From contig NZ_JAGEOK010000028.1 in NCBI RefSeq assembly GCF_017573545.1, positions 1 through 64,000 on the forward strand: a stretch of DNA of 64,000 nucleotides, given 5' to 3'. This document shows, piece after piece, positions 1-8,709 of the stretch. The notes under the pieces are model-generated. The model did not search any database, was not told the origin of the DNA, and saw only the letters and a program-made list of their open reading frames with translations. The position numbers and the translations under genes were made by a program. Every line of letters begins with the position of its first letter. Within the stretch, counting starts at the first letter, position 1. This DNA comes from Actinomadura nitritigenes. Lineage in GTDB: Bacteria; Actinomycetota; Actinomycetes; Streptosporangiales; Streptosporangiaceae.

Positions 1-86
1 GGGCCGCAGAGGCTCCAAAGTCAAGGGTGGACGAAGTCCATCGCGAAGCGACGCCGAAGGCGCCCTTGACTTTGGAGGGGCGGCCC
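1..86. repeat. Cloverleaf-like intergenic palindrome
   Basis: A perfect 15-bp inverted repeat (CTCCAAAGTCAAGGG at 13-27, its complement at 63-77) encloses three small hairpins that tile the interior with no unpaired base between them: TGGAC-GAA-GTCCA (28-40), TCGC-GAA-GCGA (41-51) and CGCC-GAA-GGCG (52-62). An outer 7-bp pairing (1-7 with 80-86) extends the stem. The window begins here, so the element may continue upstream. It could act as a transcription terminator for an upstream gene or be a dispersed palindromic repeat. The structure is read directly; the role is inferred. Confidence 0.8.
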
Positions 87-208
87 CGTACGCCAGCGCC
101 ACCCCACCACCCGAACACCCATTCCCCGTATCGTTAGAGCGCCCCTCACAGAACACCCCCGACGCACTTCTTGCTATCCCGCACCGCCACCGCATCGACT
201 GCTTCCGA

Positions 209-343
209 GTCCGGCCGCGACCAGGCAGTCCGGCCGCGACCGAGAGTCCTGCTGGCGGCTGGCCGTCCTGCCAGCAGCCGGGGAATCCTGCCGGCGACCG
301 GGGAGTCCTGCCAGCGGCCGGGGATCCGGCCGACGGCCCGAGG
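209..343. repeat. Degenerate 18-20 bp tandem repeat, seven units
   Basis: Seven consecutive units related to GTCCTGCCAGCGGCCGGGGA start near 209, 228, 246, 265, 285, 305 and 325. Units 4-6 are the best conserved; the outer ones carry GTCCGGCCGCGACC. The repeat lies in the gene-free stretch 1-492 upstream of the PHP hydrolase gene. Open frames cross it on both strands, but they look like arginine/proline-rich high-GC artefacts, so I do not call a gene. Confidence 0.7.
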
Positions 344-492
344 CCTCGGGCGAGGTCGTCTTCGCGGTCCTTGACCCGGCGTGAGCCACGGCGGGCGAGG
401 CGCATTCGTCATGTCGCCGATGGCTGCGGGAAATCGGAAGATCATCTGGCCTTCGGCCAGGCGGCCGAGCATGCAGGGGTTTTCCCTTCTCG

Positions 493-2115
493 GTGAGGAT
501 GGCCATGTGCCTTGATGGACGATGCGAGCGGCACGCCGCCGCGCTCCCGGCCGACGACGGTGCGCACACCCTGGACCGGCGGCGGCTGCTGATGGCGGCC
601 GCGACCGGAGCGGCGCTGACCCTCGTCCCCGTCTCCTTCCCCCAGGCGCGCGCCGCCACCGGGCCCGCGGCCGCGCCCGGCGACGGTGCGGAGGTCAGCC
701 GCACCGTCACCGGGCACCTGGAGACCGGCGCCGCCGACTTCGTGTACCTGCCCGTCGAGGTGCCGAAGGGCGTGCAGAAGATCGCGGTCGAGTACTCCTA
801 CGACAGGCCGGCCGTCCCGGCGGGCACGCCCGGCAACTCCTGCGACATCGGGGTCTTCGACCAGCGCGGCGTCAAGCTGGGCGGGAAGGGCTTCCGCGGC
901 TGGTCCGGCGGCTTCCGCACCTCGTTCGAGATCAGCGCCGCCGAGGCCACGCCCGGCTACCTCCCCGGGCCGGTCGGGGCCGGGACCTGGAACATCGTCC
1001 TCGGCCCGTACCAGGTCGCGCCGCAGGGCATGAACTACCGGGTCAAGATCGCTCTGACGTACGGCAGGGACGGCGCGCCCTTCGCACCGAAGTATCCGCC
1101 CACGAAGGCGAAGGGGCGCGGGCGCGCCTGGTACCGGGGCGACGGCCACCTGCACACCGTCCACTCCGACGGGCGGCGGCTCCCGTCCGAGGTGGCGGCC
1201 GGGGCGCGGGCGGCCGGGCTGGACTTCATGGTGTCCACCGACCACAACACCTCCTCGTCCCACGGCGCCTGGGGCGAGTTCGCCGGGGACGACCTCCTCA
1301 TCATCACCGGCGAGGAGGTCACCACCCGCAACGGCCACTGGCTGGCGCTCGGCCTGCCCGCCGGCGAGTGGATCGACTGGCGCTACCGCGCCCGGGACGA
1401 CGGCTTCGCCCGGTTCGCCCGCCAGGTGCGCCGTTCCGGCGGCGCCGTCGTGCCCGCCCACCCGTACTGCCCCTACGTCGCCTGCCAGTGGAAGTTCGGC
1501 TACGACGAGGCCGACGCGGTCGAGGTGTGGAACGGCCCGTGGACGTATGACGACGAGTCCGCGGTCGACACCTGGGACGCCCGGCTCGGCGAGGCGGTGC
1601 GGTCGGGCAAGGGCTGGCTGCCCGCGGTGGGCAACAGCGACGCGCACAGCGAACCGCAGGTCATCGGGCTGCCGCACACCGTCGTGCACGCCGACGAGCT
1701 GAGCACCGGCGCCGTCCTCGCCGGCATCCGCGCCGGCCGCAGCTGGATCGCCGAGTCGTCGTCGGTGAACCTGGCGTTCACCGCGGCCTCCGGAGGGCGG
1801 GAGGCGGGCATCGCGGACACTCTCACCGCAAAGGCGGACGCCCCCGTCGACGTGCGGCTGGAGGTGTCCGGCGTGCCGAACGGCACCGTCCGGTTCATCA
1901 CCGACGAGGGCCAGATGCACCAGGAGTCGCTTCCGGCCTCCGGGAAGGGCACCGTGGTCTGGCGGACGACGACGAGCCTCGCGGCGTACGTGCGCGCGGA
2001 GGTCCGCCATCCGATGGCCGACGGCAGCCCCGGCAAGGGCAACACGATGGGACCGGCCCTGGTCTGGGGCCCGATGGCCGCGCTCACCAACCCGATCTTC
2101 CTCAAGCGCGCCTGA
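493..2115 (+). CDS. TAT-exported CehA/McbA-type PHP-domain metallohydrolase
   Basis: 540-residue protein. A twin-arginine signal (DRRRLL at 28-33, hydrophobic stretch, AxA-like cleavage near 54) predicts Tat export, which fits folding around metal in the cytoplasm. A beta-rich N-terminal region (about 60-205) is followed by a PHP domain with candidate metal ligands D217-H219-H221, D226, D250-H251 and N381-S-D383-A-H385. CehA-type proteins are metal-dependent phosphoesterases or carbaryl-type hydrolases; the substrate here is unknown. The start is the GTG at 493; ATGs at 499 and 505 are alternatives and leave the signal intact. It is monocistronic and converges on the NmrA-like gene. Confidence 0.85.
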   Translation: MRMAMCLDGRCERHAAALPADDGAHTLDRRRLLMAAATGAALTLVPVSFPQARAATGPAAAPGDGAEVSRTVTGHLETGAADFVYLPVEVPKGVQKIAVEYSYDRPAVPAGTPGNSCDIGVFDQRGVKLGGKGFRGWSGGFRTSFEISAAEATPGYLPGPVGAGTWNIVLGPYQVAPQGMNYRVKIALTYGRDGAPFAPKYPPTKAKGRGRAWYRGDGHLHTVHSDGRRLPSEVAAGARAAGLDFMVSTDHNTSSSHGAWGEFAGDDLLIITGEEVTTRNGHWLALGLPAGEWIDWRYRARDDGFARFARQVRRSGGAVVPAHPYCPYVACQWKFGYDEADAVEVWNGPWTYDDESAVDTWDARLGEAVRSGKGWLPAVGNSDAHSEPQVIGLPHTVVHADELSTGAVLAGIRAGRSWIAESSSVNLAFTAASGGREAGIADTLTAKADAPVDVRLEVSGVPNGTVRFITDEGQMHQESLPASGKGTVVWRTTTSLAAYVRAEVRHPMADGSPGKGNTMGPALVWGPMAALTNPIFLKRA

Positions 2116-2193
2116 TGGGGCCCCGGCCGGGGTTCCACCAGGTTCGGGCGTCGGGTCTCGCCGCCGGCACGCGGGGCATGCGGTATCGCCGGT

Positions 2194-3051
2194 TCAATGA
2201 GCGGGCAGCTCGCCGAGGACGTCGCCGACGGTTCGCGGCTCGCGTCCGAGCAGGCCGCCGAGCAGGGGGTCGACTCCGGCGAAGAAGCCTTGCGACGCGG
2301 CCTCGTACATGCCGAGGGTGAACCTGGCCATGGGCTCGGGCTGGCCGGCGGCGACGCGGGCGGCGACCCACGCGTCCGCGGGGACCACCTCGGTGCGGAC
2401 GGCGCGTCCGATGATCTCGGACGCGGTCGCGGCGATCTCGGTGAACGTCGGTGCGGCCTTCGCGGTCAGGGTGACGGGCCCGTCATAGCCGCCCTTGGCG
2501 GCGAGGACGACCGCGGCGGCCTCGGCCGCGTCCTCGCGTGCCGTCCAGGACACCGGTCCGTCGGCCGGCACGGTGATGCGGCCGGTCTGGCGCCATGGCC
2601 CCAGCAGCCAGGCGAGGCTGTGCGCGTAGAAGCCGTTGCGCAGGGAGGTCCAGGGGACGCCGGAGCCGGCGAGGAGCCGTTCGGTGGCCGCGTGGTCGCG
2701 TCCCGGGCCGAACGGGGTGTTCGGAGCCGCGCCCTGGTGGCTCGTGTAGAGGACGCGTCCCACCCCGGCGGCGACGGCCGCCTCGATCGCGTTGCGATGC
2801 AGCGCCACCGCGTCGGCCGCGGGGTCGTTGGACGAGACGAGCAGCAGCTGGTCGGCTCCGGCGAACGCGGCCGGGAGCGAGGCCGGGTCGGCGTAGTCGC
2901 CGTGGCGCACCTCGACCCCGCGGTCGGCGTACCGCCGGGCCTTGGCGGGGTCGCGCACCGCGACCGCGATCTCGCCGGCCGGCACGCGCTCGAGCAGGTG
3001 GTCGACGGTGGCGCCGTTGAGCGCGCCGGTCGCACCGGTGATGACGATCAT
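2194..3051 (-). CDS. NmrA-like NAD(P)-binding reductase (QorB-like SDR)
   Basis: 285-residue atypical short-chain dehydrogenase. The N-terminal Rossmann motif MIVITGATGALNG, an acidic/basic stretch VAVRDPAKARR and the phrase LLLVSSNDP are typical of NmrA/QorB-type quinone oxidoreductases. The start is the ATG at 3051, which has a GGGAGGG ribosome site just upstream; a longer frame starting at 3084 would run through the operator. The gene is divergent from a TetR gene, and the 87-bp spacer holds matching half-sites, so the TetR product probably represses this gene in response to an electrophile or quinone. The substrate is not predictable. Confidence 0.85.
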   Translation of the reverse strand: MIVITGATGALNGATVDHLLERVPAGEIAVAVRDPAKARRYADRGVEVRHGDYADPASLPAAFAGADQLLLVSSNDPAADAVALHRNAIEAAVAAGVGRVLYTSHQGAAPNTPFGPGRDHAATERLLAGSGVPWTSLRNGFYAHSLAWLLGPWRQTGRITVPADGPVSWTAREDAAEAAAVVLAAKGGYDGPVTLTAKAAPTFTEIAATASEIIGRAVRTEVVPADAWVAARVAAGQPEPMARFTLGMYEAASQGFFAGVDPLLGGLLGREPRTVGDVLGELPAH

Positions 3052-3068
3052 TCGACGTCCCTCCCTTG

Positions 3069-3114
3069 TTATCAGTGGTATCACGATGACGCTAACACTG
3101 ATAAATCATTGATA
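3069..3114. promoter_or_regulatory. Probable TetR operator with nested inverted half-sites
   Basis: TTATCAGTG (3069-3077) and CACTGATAA (3096-3104) are exact reverse complements. A second, imperfect pair, TATCACGATG (3080-3089) and CATTGATA (3107-3114), is nested alongside. The block is AT-rich against its surroundings and sits between the divergent NmrA-like and TetR starts, as expected for a dual operator/promoter. Confidence 0.75.
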
Positions 3115-3138
3115 GCAAGGAGGCGTTATCGTTGGAAC

Positions 3139-3855
3139 ATGACCGAAGCGCCGAGCCGCCGTGCCGACACGCGAGCGCGGATCATCGACGCCGCCGCCCG
3201 CCTTCTCCAGGACCACGGGCCGGCGGCGGTGACCACGCGTGGGGTCGCCGAGGCCGCGGGAGTGCAGGCCCCGGCGATCTACCGGCTCTTCGGCGACAAG
3301 GACGGCCTGCTGGAGGCCGTGGCCGAGCACGTGATGGCGACCTATGTCTCCGCGAAAGCGGAGATCGTGCGGGCGGCGGCGGCCGAAGAGGCCGACCCCC
3401 TCGACGACCTGCGCTCGGGATGGCTGATGCAGATCGACTTCGGCGTCGCGAACCCGGCCCTCTTCCGCCTTTTCAGCGACCCCGACCGGGTGCTTCACTC
3501 GCCGGCGGCGCGGTCGGGCCGGCGCGTCCTGGAGTCACGGGTGCACCGCGTCGCCGAGTCCGGGCGGCTGCGCGTCAGCGAACGACGCGCCGTCGACCTC
3601 ATCCAGGCCGCGGGGATCGGCACCATCCAGACACTGCTGGCGACACCACCCGAGCAGCGCGACGCCGCCCTGGCCGAGAGCATGTACGAGGCCGTACTCC
3701 GGCAGATCCTCACCGACGCGCCCGACGGCACGGCGGGCGGATCGACCGCGACGGCGGTCGCGTTCCGCGCCATCGCCCCCGGCCTCACGGCCTTGACCGA
3801 GGGCGAGCGGCGGCTCCTGACCGAGTGGCTCGACCGGGTGATCGCCGGCGGCTGA
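3139..3855 (+). CDS. TetR/AcrR family transcriptional repressor
   Basis: 238 residues. The N-terminal TetR helix-turn-helix spans about residues 10-56 (RIIDAAARLLQDHG, TTRGVAEAAGVQAPAIYRLFGDKDGLLE). The C-terminal ligand-binding part is all-helical and of unknown specificity. The first ATG of the domain is at 3139; an AAGGAGG (3117-3123) lies 15 bases upstream, rather far for a ribosome site. It probably represses itself and the divergent NmrA-like gene through the operator at 3069-3114. Confidence 0.9.
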   Translation: MTEAPSRRADTRARIIDAAARLLQDHGPAAVTTRGVAEAAGVQAPAIYRLFGDKDGLLEAVAEHVMATYVSAKAEIVRAAAAEEADPLDDLRSGWLMQIDFGVANPALFRLFSDPDRVLHSPAARSGRRVLESRVHRVAESGRLRVSERRAVDLIQAAGIGTIQTLLATPPEQRDAALAESMYEAVLRQILTDAPDGTAGGSTATAVAFRAIAPGLTALTEGERRLLTEWLDRVIAGG

Positions 3856-3895
3856 GCCTTCCGTCAGTGCTCGCGAGCCCAGCGCCGACGGTTCC

Positions 3896-3932
3896 GGGCC
3901 GGGGGCTCCGGTCTGGCCGGAACCCCCGGGCC
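3896..3932. terminator. Bidirectional hairpin terminator between convergent genes
   Basis: A 16-bp near-perfect inverted repeat (left arm 3896-3911, 5-base loop TCTGG, right arm 3917-3932) lies between the TetR stop and the acyl-CoA dehydrogenase stop. There is no T-run, as is common for GC-rich actinomycete terminators. Confidence 0.75.
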
Positions 3933-3937
3933 TGCGG

Positions 3938-6088
3938 TCACTTGATGAGCGGGTCGCGCGGAAGGCGGAGGATCCGCTCGGCGATCTGGTTGCGGGTGAT
4001 CTCGGACGTGCCGCCCGCGATGGACATGCCGCGCGAGCCGAGCCGCATCCGGCCGGCGACCATGCCGAGGCCCTCGGAGAAGACCAGCTCGGGCCCGGCG
4101 AACGTTGACAGCAGGGCGGCGGCCGCGTGGCCGTGCTCGGCGAGGACGAGCTTGGTGATGTTGCCCTCGGGGCCGGGCTCGCCACCCGCGACGGCGCGCT
4201 CGGCGCTGCGCAGGTTGAGCAGGCGCAGCGCCTGCGCCTCGGCCTCGTGGGCGCCGACGCGCTCGGCGCCCGCCGGGACGCGGTCCGGGTGCTCGGTGCA
4301 CAGCTTCACCAGGTCCGGCAGCTCGTAGGAGCCGCCGGCGCCGCCGCCGATGCTGACCCGCTCGTTGCCGAGCGTGGCGCGGGCGACCGTCCAGCCCTGG
4401 TTGGGGGTGCCGACGACGTCGGAGTCGGGCACGAAGACGTCGGAGAGGAACACCTCGTTGAACTCGGAGTCGCCGGTGATCTGGCGGAGCGGGCGGACCT
4501 CGACGCCCGGGTGCTCCATGTCGATCACCATCATGGTGACGCCGGCGTGCTTGGGGGCGTCGGGGTCGGTGCGGACGGTCGCGAAGCCCCACCGGCAGTA
4601 GTGGGCGCCGCTCGTCCACACCTTCTGGCCGTTGACGATCCAGCCGCCGTCGGTCTTCACGGCGCGGGTCTTCACCGACGCGGCGTCCGACCCGGCCTCG
4701 GGCTCGCTGAACAGCTGGCACCAGATCTCCTCGCCGAGCAGCGCGGGCCGCACCCAGCGGTCGATCTGCTCCTGGGAGCCGTGCTGGATGATGGTGAGGA
4801 TGTTCCAGCTGGTGATGCCGTACTGCGGGCGCTTCACGCCGGCGGCCCTGAACTCCTCGTCGATGACGAGCTGGAGCCCGGCCGGGGCCTCCAGGCCCCA
4901 CGGCTTCGGCCAGTGCGGCTGGACGTAGCCGGTCTCGATGAGGCGGACCCGCTGCTCCTCCTTGGGCAGCGCGGCGATCTCGCGGGCCAGCTCGCGGACC
5001 TCGGCGCGCCTGGCCTCCGCCTCCGGCGGCAGGTCGAGGGCGGTGGCGCGGACGACGCCGGCGGCGAGCAGCCGGGTGACGTCGCGGGCGGCCGCCTCCG
5101 GGTCGACGACGGCCTCGATCGCGGCGGCGCGGCGCATCAGCAGGTGCGCGTCGTGCTCCCAGGTGAAGCCGATGCCGCCGTGCACCTGGATGTTCAGCCC
5201 GGAGTCGTCGAGGAAGGCCGGGACGGCGAGCGCGGCGGCGATCGCGGCGGCGAGCTCGAACTGGTCGGACGGCCCGGACGCGGCGCGCGCCGCGTCCCAC
5301 GCGGCGGCGGTGCCCAGCTCGGCGGCCACCAGCATGTTCGCGCAGTGGTGCTTGACGGCTTGGAACGTGCCGATCGTGCGGCCGAACTGCTGCCGGACCT
5401 TCGCGTACTCGGTGGCCGACTCGACGCACTCCAGCGCGCCGCCGACGGCCTCGGCCGCGTAGAGGGTGCGGGCGATCGCGGTCGCGTGGGCGGCGGCGCC
5501 CGCGATGACCTCCACGGACGCCCCGTCGAGCCGGACGCGGGCGGCGCGGCGGGACGGGTCGAGGTTCGCGGGCACCTCGACGCCCACGCCCGCCGCGTCC
5601 GGCCGGACGATCACCACGTCGTCGCCGCTGGTCAGCAGCAGCAGACCCGCGAGGCCGCCGCCGAGCACCACGGCCTCGCCGGACGCGATGCCGCCGTCCA
5701 CGGTCACCGAGCCGTCCAGGCCGAGGGCGGCGGGGACCTCGCCGGACGCCAGGTCCGGCAGCAGCCGGGCGCGCTGCTCGCCGGTCCCGCGCGCGGCGAT
5801 CACCGCCGACGCCGCCATGGTCGGGACGAGCGGCCCCGGGGCGACGGCCCTGCCGATCTCCTCCGCGACGACCACGAGTTCCGGGAGCCCGTACCCGCCG
5901 CCGCCGTGCTCCTCGGGCAGGTGCAGGCCGAGGAGCCCGAGACCGGCGAACTCCTTCCAGAACGCCGGGAGCGTCTCCTCGCCGGCCTCCAGCAGCGCCC
6001 GGTTCGCGGCGCGCGCGTCATGGTCGCGCAGGAAAGCGCGCGCCGTCCGCGCCAGTTCGCGATGCTCCTCGCCGATGGCGATCGCCAT
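3938..6088 (-). CDS. Tandem (fused) acyl-CoA dehydrogenase
   Basis: 716 residues, about twice the length of a single acyl-CoA dehydrogenase. The first unit (about 1-345) has LPEEHGGGGYGLPEL and ends with the family motif QVHGGIGFTWEHDAHL. The second (about 365-716) has FSEPEAGSD, VNGQKVWTSGAHY and the C-terminal IAGGTSEITRNQIAERI. Double-length FadE proteins of this size are known in mycobacteria and relatives (FadE6/FadE22 type). The enzyme would use FAD to desaturate an acyl-CoA, passing electrons to ETF; the substrate is unknown. It probably folds as an intramolecular alpha-beta pair. Monocistronic. Confidence 0.9.
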   Translation of the reverse strand: MAIAIGEEHRELARTARAFLRDHDARAANRALLEAGEETLPAFWKEFAGLGLLGLHLPEEHGGGGYGLPELVVVAEEIGRAVAPGPLVPTMAASAVIAARGTGEQRARLLPDLASGEVPAALGLDGSVTVDGGIASGEAVVLGGGLAGLLLLTSGDDVVIVRPDAAGVGVEVPANLDPSRRAARVRLDGASVEVIAGAAAHATAIARTLYAAEAVGGALECVESATEYAKVRQQFGRTIGTFQAVKHHCANMLVAAELGTAAAWDAARAASGPSDQFELAAAIAAALAVPAFLDDSGLNIQVHGGIGFTWEHDAHLLMRRAAAIEAVVDPEAAARDVTRLLAAGVVRATALDLPPEAEARRAEVRELAREIAALPKEEQRVRLIETGYVQPHWPKPWGLEAPAGLQLVIDEEFRAAGVKRPQYGITSWNILTIIQHGSQEQIDRWVRPALLGEEIWCQLFSEPEAGSDAASVKTRAVKTDGGWIVNGQKVWTSGAHYCRWGFATVRTDPDAPKHAGVTMMVIDMEHPGVEVRPLRQITGDSEFNEVFLSDVFVPDSDVVGTPNQGWTVARATLGNERVSIGGGAGGSYELPDLVKLCTEHPDRVPAGAERVGAHEAEAQALRLLNLRSAERAVAGGEPGPEGNITKLVLAEHGHAAAALLSTFAGPELVFSEGLGMVAGRMRLGSRGMSIAGGTSEITRNQIAERILRLPRDPLIK

Positions 6089-6158
6089 GGATCCTCCCAG
6101 GTGTTCCGCGCCTGCGGCGCATGTCGGGTGGTGTGCCGCTCAGCTAATAATTGCTCGC

Positions 6159-6612
6159 TTACACCCCGTCCTGTCCACCGGCCCCCCGTGGACGCTCCTG
6201 AACCACCCATGCGTTCCCGTCCGGGTCGGCGAAGAACGCCATCGTGCTCCACGGCCCCGGCCCCGGCCCCTTGACCTGCACGCCGTTGTCGAAGTGCACG
6301 ACGTCGCCGACCGGGACGCCCCGTCCGGCCAGCTCCTCCCGCGCCGCAACACGTCGAAGACTCTGCTTCCCCGACCAACCGACACCCGACCGACCTCCCG
6401 GCAGCGTCAGCCCGCTGAGGCTCCCCGGCGCGCCGCCGGTGACCAAGTGGATCGAGCAGCCGGAGCCGGGCGGGGGTGAGCTGGACGATCCGCATGCCGC
6501 CGGGAACGGTCCGGTCGAGGTCGACCGCGAAACCGACCTGCTCGGCGTAGAACTCCTTGGCCCGGTCCACGTCGGAGACGGGCACCGGCACGACTTCCAG
6601 TTTCCATTCCAT
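6159..6612 (-). pseudogene. VOC/glyoxalase-family gene with frameshifts
   Basis: The ATG at 6612 opens a normal VOC N-terminus (VVPVSDVDRAKEFYAEQVGF, then VPGGMRIVQLTP). At a five-G run (6472-6476, C-run in the coding strand) the reading changes frame: the continuation PGSGCSIHLVTGGAPGSL lies in a second frame. Around 6343-6415 the order is disturbed again: a fragment RVFDV sits in the third frame and AAREELAGRGVPV through AFFADPDGNAWVVQERP returns to the second. All pieces of one VOC protein are thus present in three frames. It is either a decayed gene or has several sequence errors. Confidence 0.8.
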
Positions 6613-6659
6613 GATGGTGATGACGTACGGCGGCGCCGGAAATCATCGCGTCCGCCGGT

Positions 6660-7346
6660 TCAGCCCGCGGCGGACTCGTCCTCCGGCGGAAGGATGTACG
6701 CCGCCGGGACCACGACCGCGAGCATGGCCAGCGGGATGAGCACCGCCCCGGGCCCCGCGCCCTTGGACGTGAACCCGGCGGCCACCGCACCGGCCAGGAA
6801 GAAGGCGAGGACGAGCGCCTGGAGGACGTGCCCGAGGCGGCTCTGGCGCCGCAGCCGGGCCCCGTGCAGGCGGCTGCTCAGATCGACGACGAGCGACGTC
6901 ATGGTGCCCGTGATGAAGACGGTCGTCACGCCGGACACCCCCAGCCGCGTCACCGCCCCGGCCTGGAGGCCCATCGCCACGCCGGCGAGCGCGATGAAGC
7001 CGAGCCTCGGCGCGCCGTGCGCCGGCCCGCCGAGCGTCTCCCACCAGACGAACCAGGCGGCCAGCGGCACGAGCTCGATCGCCAGGCAGGACGCGAGGAG
7101 CCGCCGCCCGGAGGGGAGGAGCCCGCTCGCGGACGCGCCGAGGACGAAGGCGCCGAGCGCGCAGAGCGACCGCAGCGCGGCGCCGGCCCTGCCGGTGGCG
7201 ATGCCGATGCCGAGCAGCGCGGTGTTCCCCGTCATGTTCCCCGTGAAGACGTGTCCGAGCCCGAGGTAGCTGACGACGTCGGTCGCGGCGGCGACCACGG
7301 CCAGGCCGGGGAGGATGACGGCCCGCCTGGGCGTGGGAAATGCCAT
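6660..7346 (-). CDS. DUF1275/YoaK-family membrane protein
   Basis: 228 residues with about six hydrophobic segments. The motif GHVFTGNMTGNTALLG near residues 31-46 and VTTVFITGTMTSLVVDL near 140-156 are characteristic of the DUF1275 (YoaK) family, whose function is not established. The start is the ATG at 7346. It reads in the same direction as the VOC remnant and lies downstream of the AI-2E-family transporter gene. Confidence 0.85.
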   Translation of the reverse strand: MAFPTPRRAVILPGLAVVAAATDVVSYLGLGHVFTGNMTGNTALLGIGIATGRAGAALRSLCALGAFVLGASASGLLPSGRRLLASCLAIELVPLAAWFVWWETLGGPAHGAPRLGFIALAGVAMGLQAGAVTRLGVSGVTTVFITGTMTSLVVDLSSRLHGARLRRQSRLGHVLQALVLAFFLAGAVAAGFTSKGAGPGAVLIPLAMLAVVVPAAYILPPEDESAAG

Positions 7347-7407
7347 GGAGCCGCACTACCCGGCCGCCGCCGCGGCATTCGGAACGGGCGGGCGGAACGG
7401 GCGGGCG

Positions 7408-8643
7408 TCAGTCGCCCGGGCCCTCGCGGTCCGCCTTTCCGCCGGACCCGCCGCGCTCGTCGCGCTCGTCGCGCTCGTCGCGCTCGTCGCCCGCGGCACG
7501 GCCATCGTCTCCCTCCGGCCCGTCGCCGCCCGGGGGTTCGGTGGCGGCGGCGACGTCGGGAGGCAACTCCTCGGGCGGGTCGCGCAGGGCGGGCCAGGAC
7601 CGGTACACGACCGCGGCGACCGGCACCGCGACGGCCGCGCCGGGGATGCCGCCGACGATCCCGCCGATGCTGATCGCCAGGATGATGGCGAGCGGGTGCA
7701 GCCGGACGAGCCGCCCGACCAGCAGCGGCTGGAGCAGGTGGCTCTCGGCCTGGTGCTCGACGATCAGCACGCCGAGGAAGATCAGCGCGATGACGCCGCC
7801 CTTGGCGGCGAACGCGACCGCGACCGCGAGCGCGCCGCCGACCAGGATCCCGACGATCGGGATGAAGCTCCCCAGGAAGATCACCACGGCGAGCGGCGCG
7901 ACCAGCGGGACGCCGAGCACGGCCAGCACGATCGCCAGCACGACGGCGTGGATCGCCGCGACCATGACGGTGCCGTGCACGTACTGCGACAGCGTCTCCC
8001 AGGCGGCGCGGCCGGCCCGGTCGATGCGGGGCCGGTAGCGGCCCGTCCCGCTGATCGTCCAGTCCCAGATCCGGGCGCCGTCCTTGAGCAGGAAGAACGT
8101 GATGAACAGCATCAGCACGAGGGCGGCGAGCACCTCGACGGTGACGGCGCCCGCCTGCACCGCCGTGTTCGCGAGCTTGCCGCGCCGCTTCTCCAGGTAG
8201 GCGATGCCCTGGTCGATCGAGTTCTGGATCTGGGAGTGCTTGACGTGCAGCGGGCCGGTCTCCAGCCAGTGCTGCAGGGAGCGGGCGGTGGCCTGCACCT
8301 CGGTGGCGAGCTTGGGGAACTCCTGGTTCGCCTGGACCCCGACGAACGTGCCGATCCCGCCGAGCACCGCGAGGGCGATCAGCATGGTGATCCAGGTGGC
8401 GGCGAGGGACGGCAGCCCGGCCCGTTCGAGCCGGGCGGTGAAGGGGCGCAGCAGCGCGCACAGGAACAGCGCGATCGCGCACGGCAGGAAGACGATCTTC
8501 AGCGTGCCGATGACCCACACGAGGCCGTAGCCGACCGCGCCGACGGCGATCAGCCGCCAGGACCACGCGGCCGCCGCTCTGAGCAGGGGCGGCGCCGGCG
8601 GCGATGCCGACGCCGCGGACCTGCGGTGACGCTCGTCGCTCAT
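7408..8643 (-). CDS. AI-2E/PerM-family permease
   Basis: 411 residues. Paired hydrophobic segments at about 30-65 and 80-105 and a C-terminal membrane half (about 190-340) with FITFFLLKDG, FIPIVGILVGG and ILAISIGGIVGGIPG match the AI-2E transporter (TqsA/PerM) family. The cytoplasmic C-terminal tail (about 345-411) is acidic and contains a DER tandem repeat encoded by a 9-bp DNA repeat near 7460-7492. The transported molecule is unknown: family members include AI-2 exporters and Na+/H+ antiporters. Confidence 0.85.
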   Translation of the reverse strand: MSDERHRRSAASASPPAPPLLRAAAAWSWRLIAVGAVGYGLVWVIGTLKIVFLPCAIALFLCALLRPFTARLERAGLPSLAATWITMLIALAVLGGIGTFVGVQANQEFPKLATEVQATARSLQHWLETGPLHVKHSQIQNSIDQGIAYLEKRRGKLANTAVQAGAVTVEVLAALVLMLFITFFLLKDGARIWDWTISGTGRYRPRIDRAGRAAWETLSQYVHGTVMVAAIHAVVLAIVLAVLGVPLVAPLAVVIFLGSFIPIVGILVGGALAVAVAFAAKGGVIALIFLGVLIVEHQAESHLLQPLLVGRLVRLHPLAIILAISIGGIVGGIPGAAVAVPVAAVVYRSWPALRDPPEELPPDVAAATEPPGGDGPEGDDGRAAGDERDERDERDERGGSGGKADREGPGD

Positions 8644-8709
8644 CCGCGCCCCTCCGTCGGGACGCCGGTCTTCTCCCCCACTCCGGAAACTCTATGCGTC
8701 CGGCGCGGC

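Noticed and set aside
1..86. Reading the cloverleaf palindrome as a linear-chromosome telomere
   Set aside because: Only one short palindrome, followed by ordinary sequence; true telomeres have arrays of palindromes at a molecule end.
209..343. CRISPR array
   Set aside because: Units are contiguous without spacers and no cas genes are nearby.
442..2010. Long minus-strand open frame opposite the PHP hydrolase gene
   Set aside because: Arg/Gly/Pro/Val-rich composition without motifs; it mirrors the strong third-position GC bias of the real plus-strand gene.
3864..5429. Arginine-rich frame inside the acyl-CoA dehydrogenase gene
   Set aside because: Composition is typical of a high-GC shadow frame; the overlapping 716-residue frame has clear family motifs.
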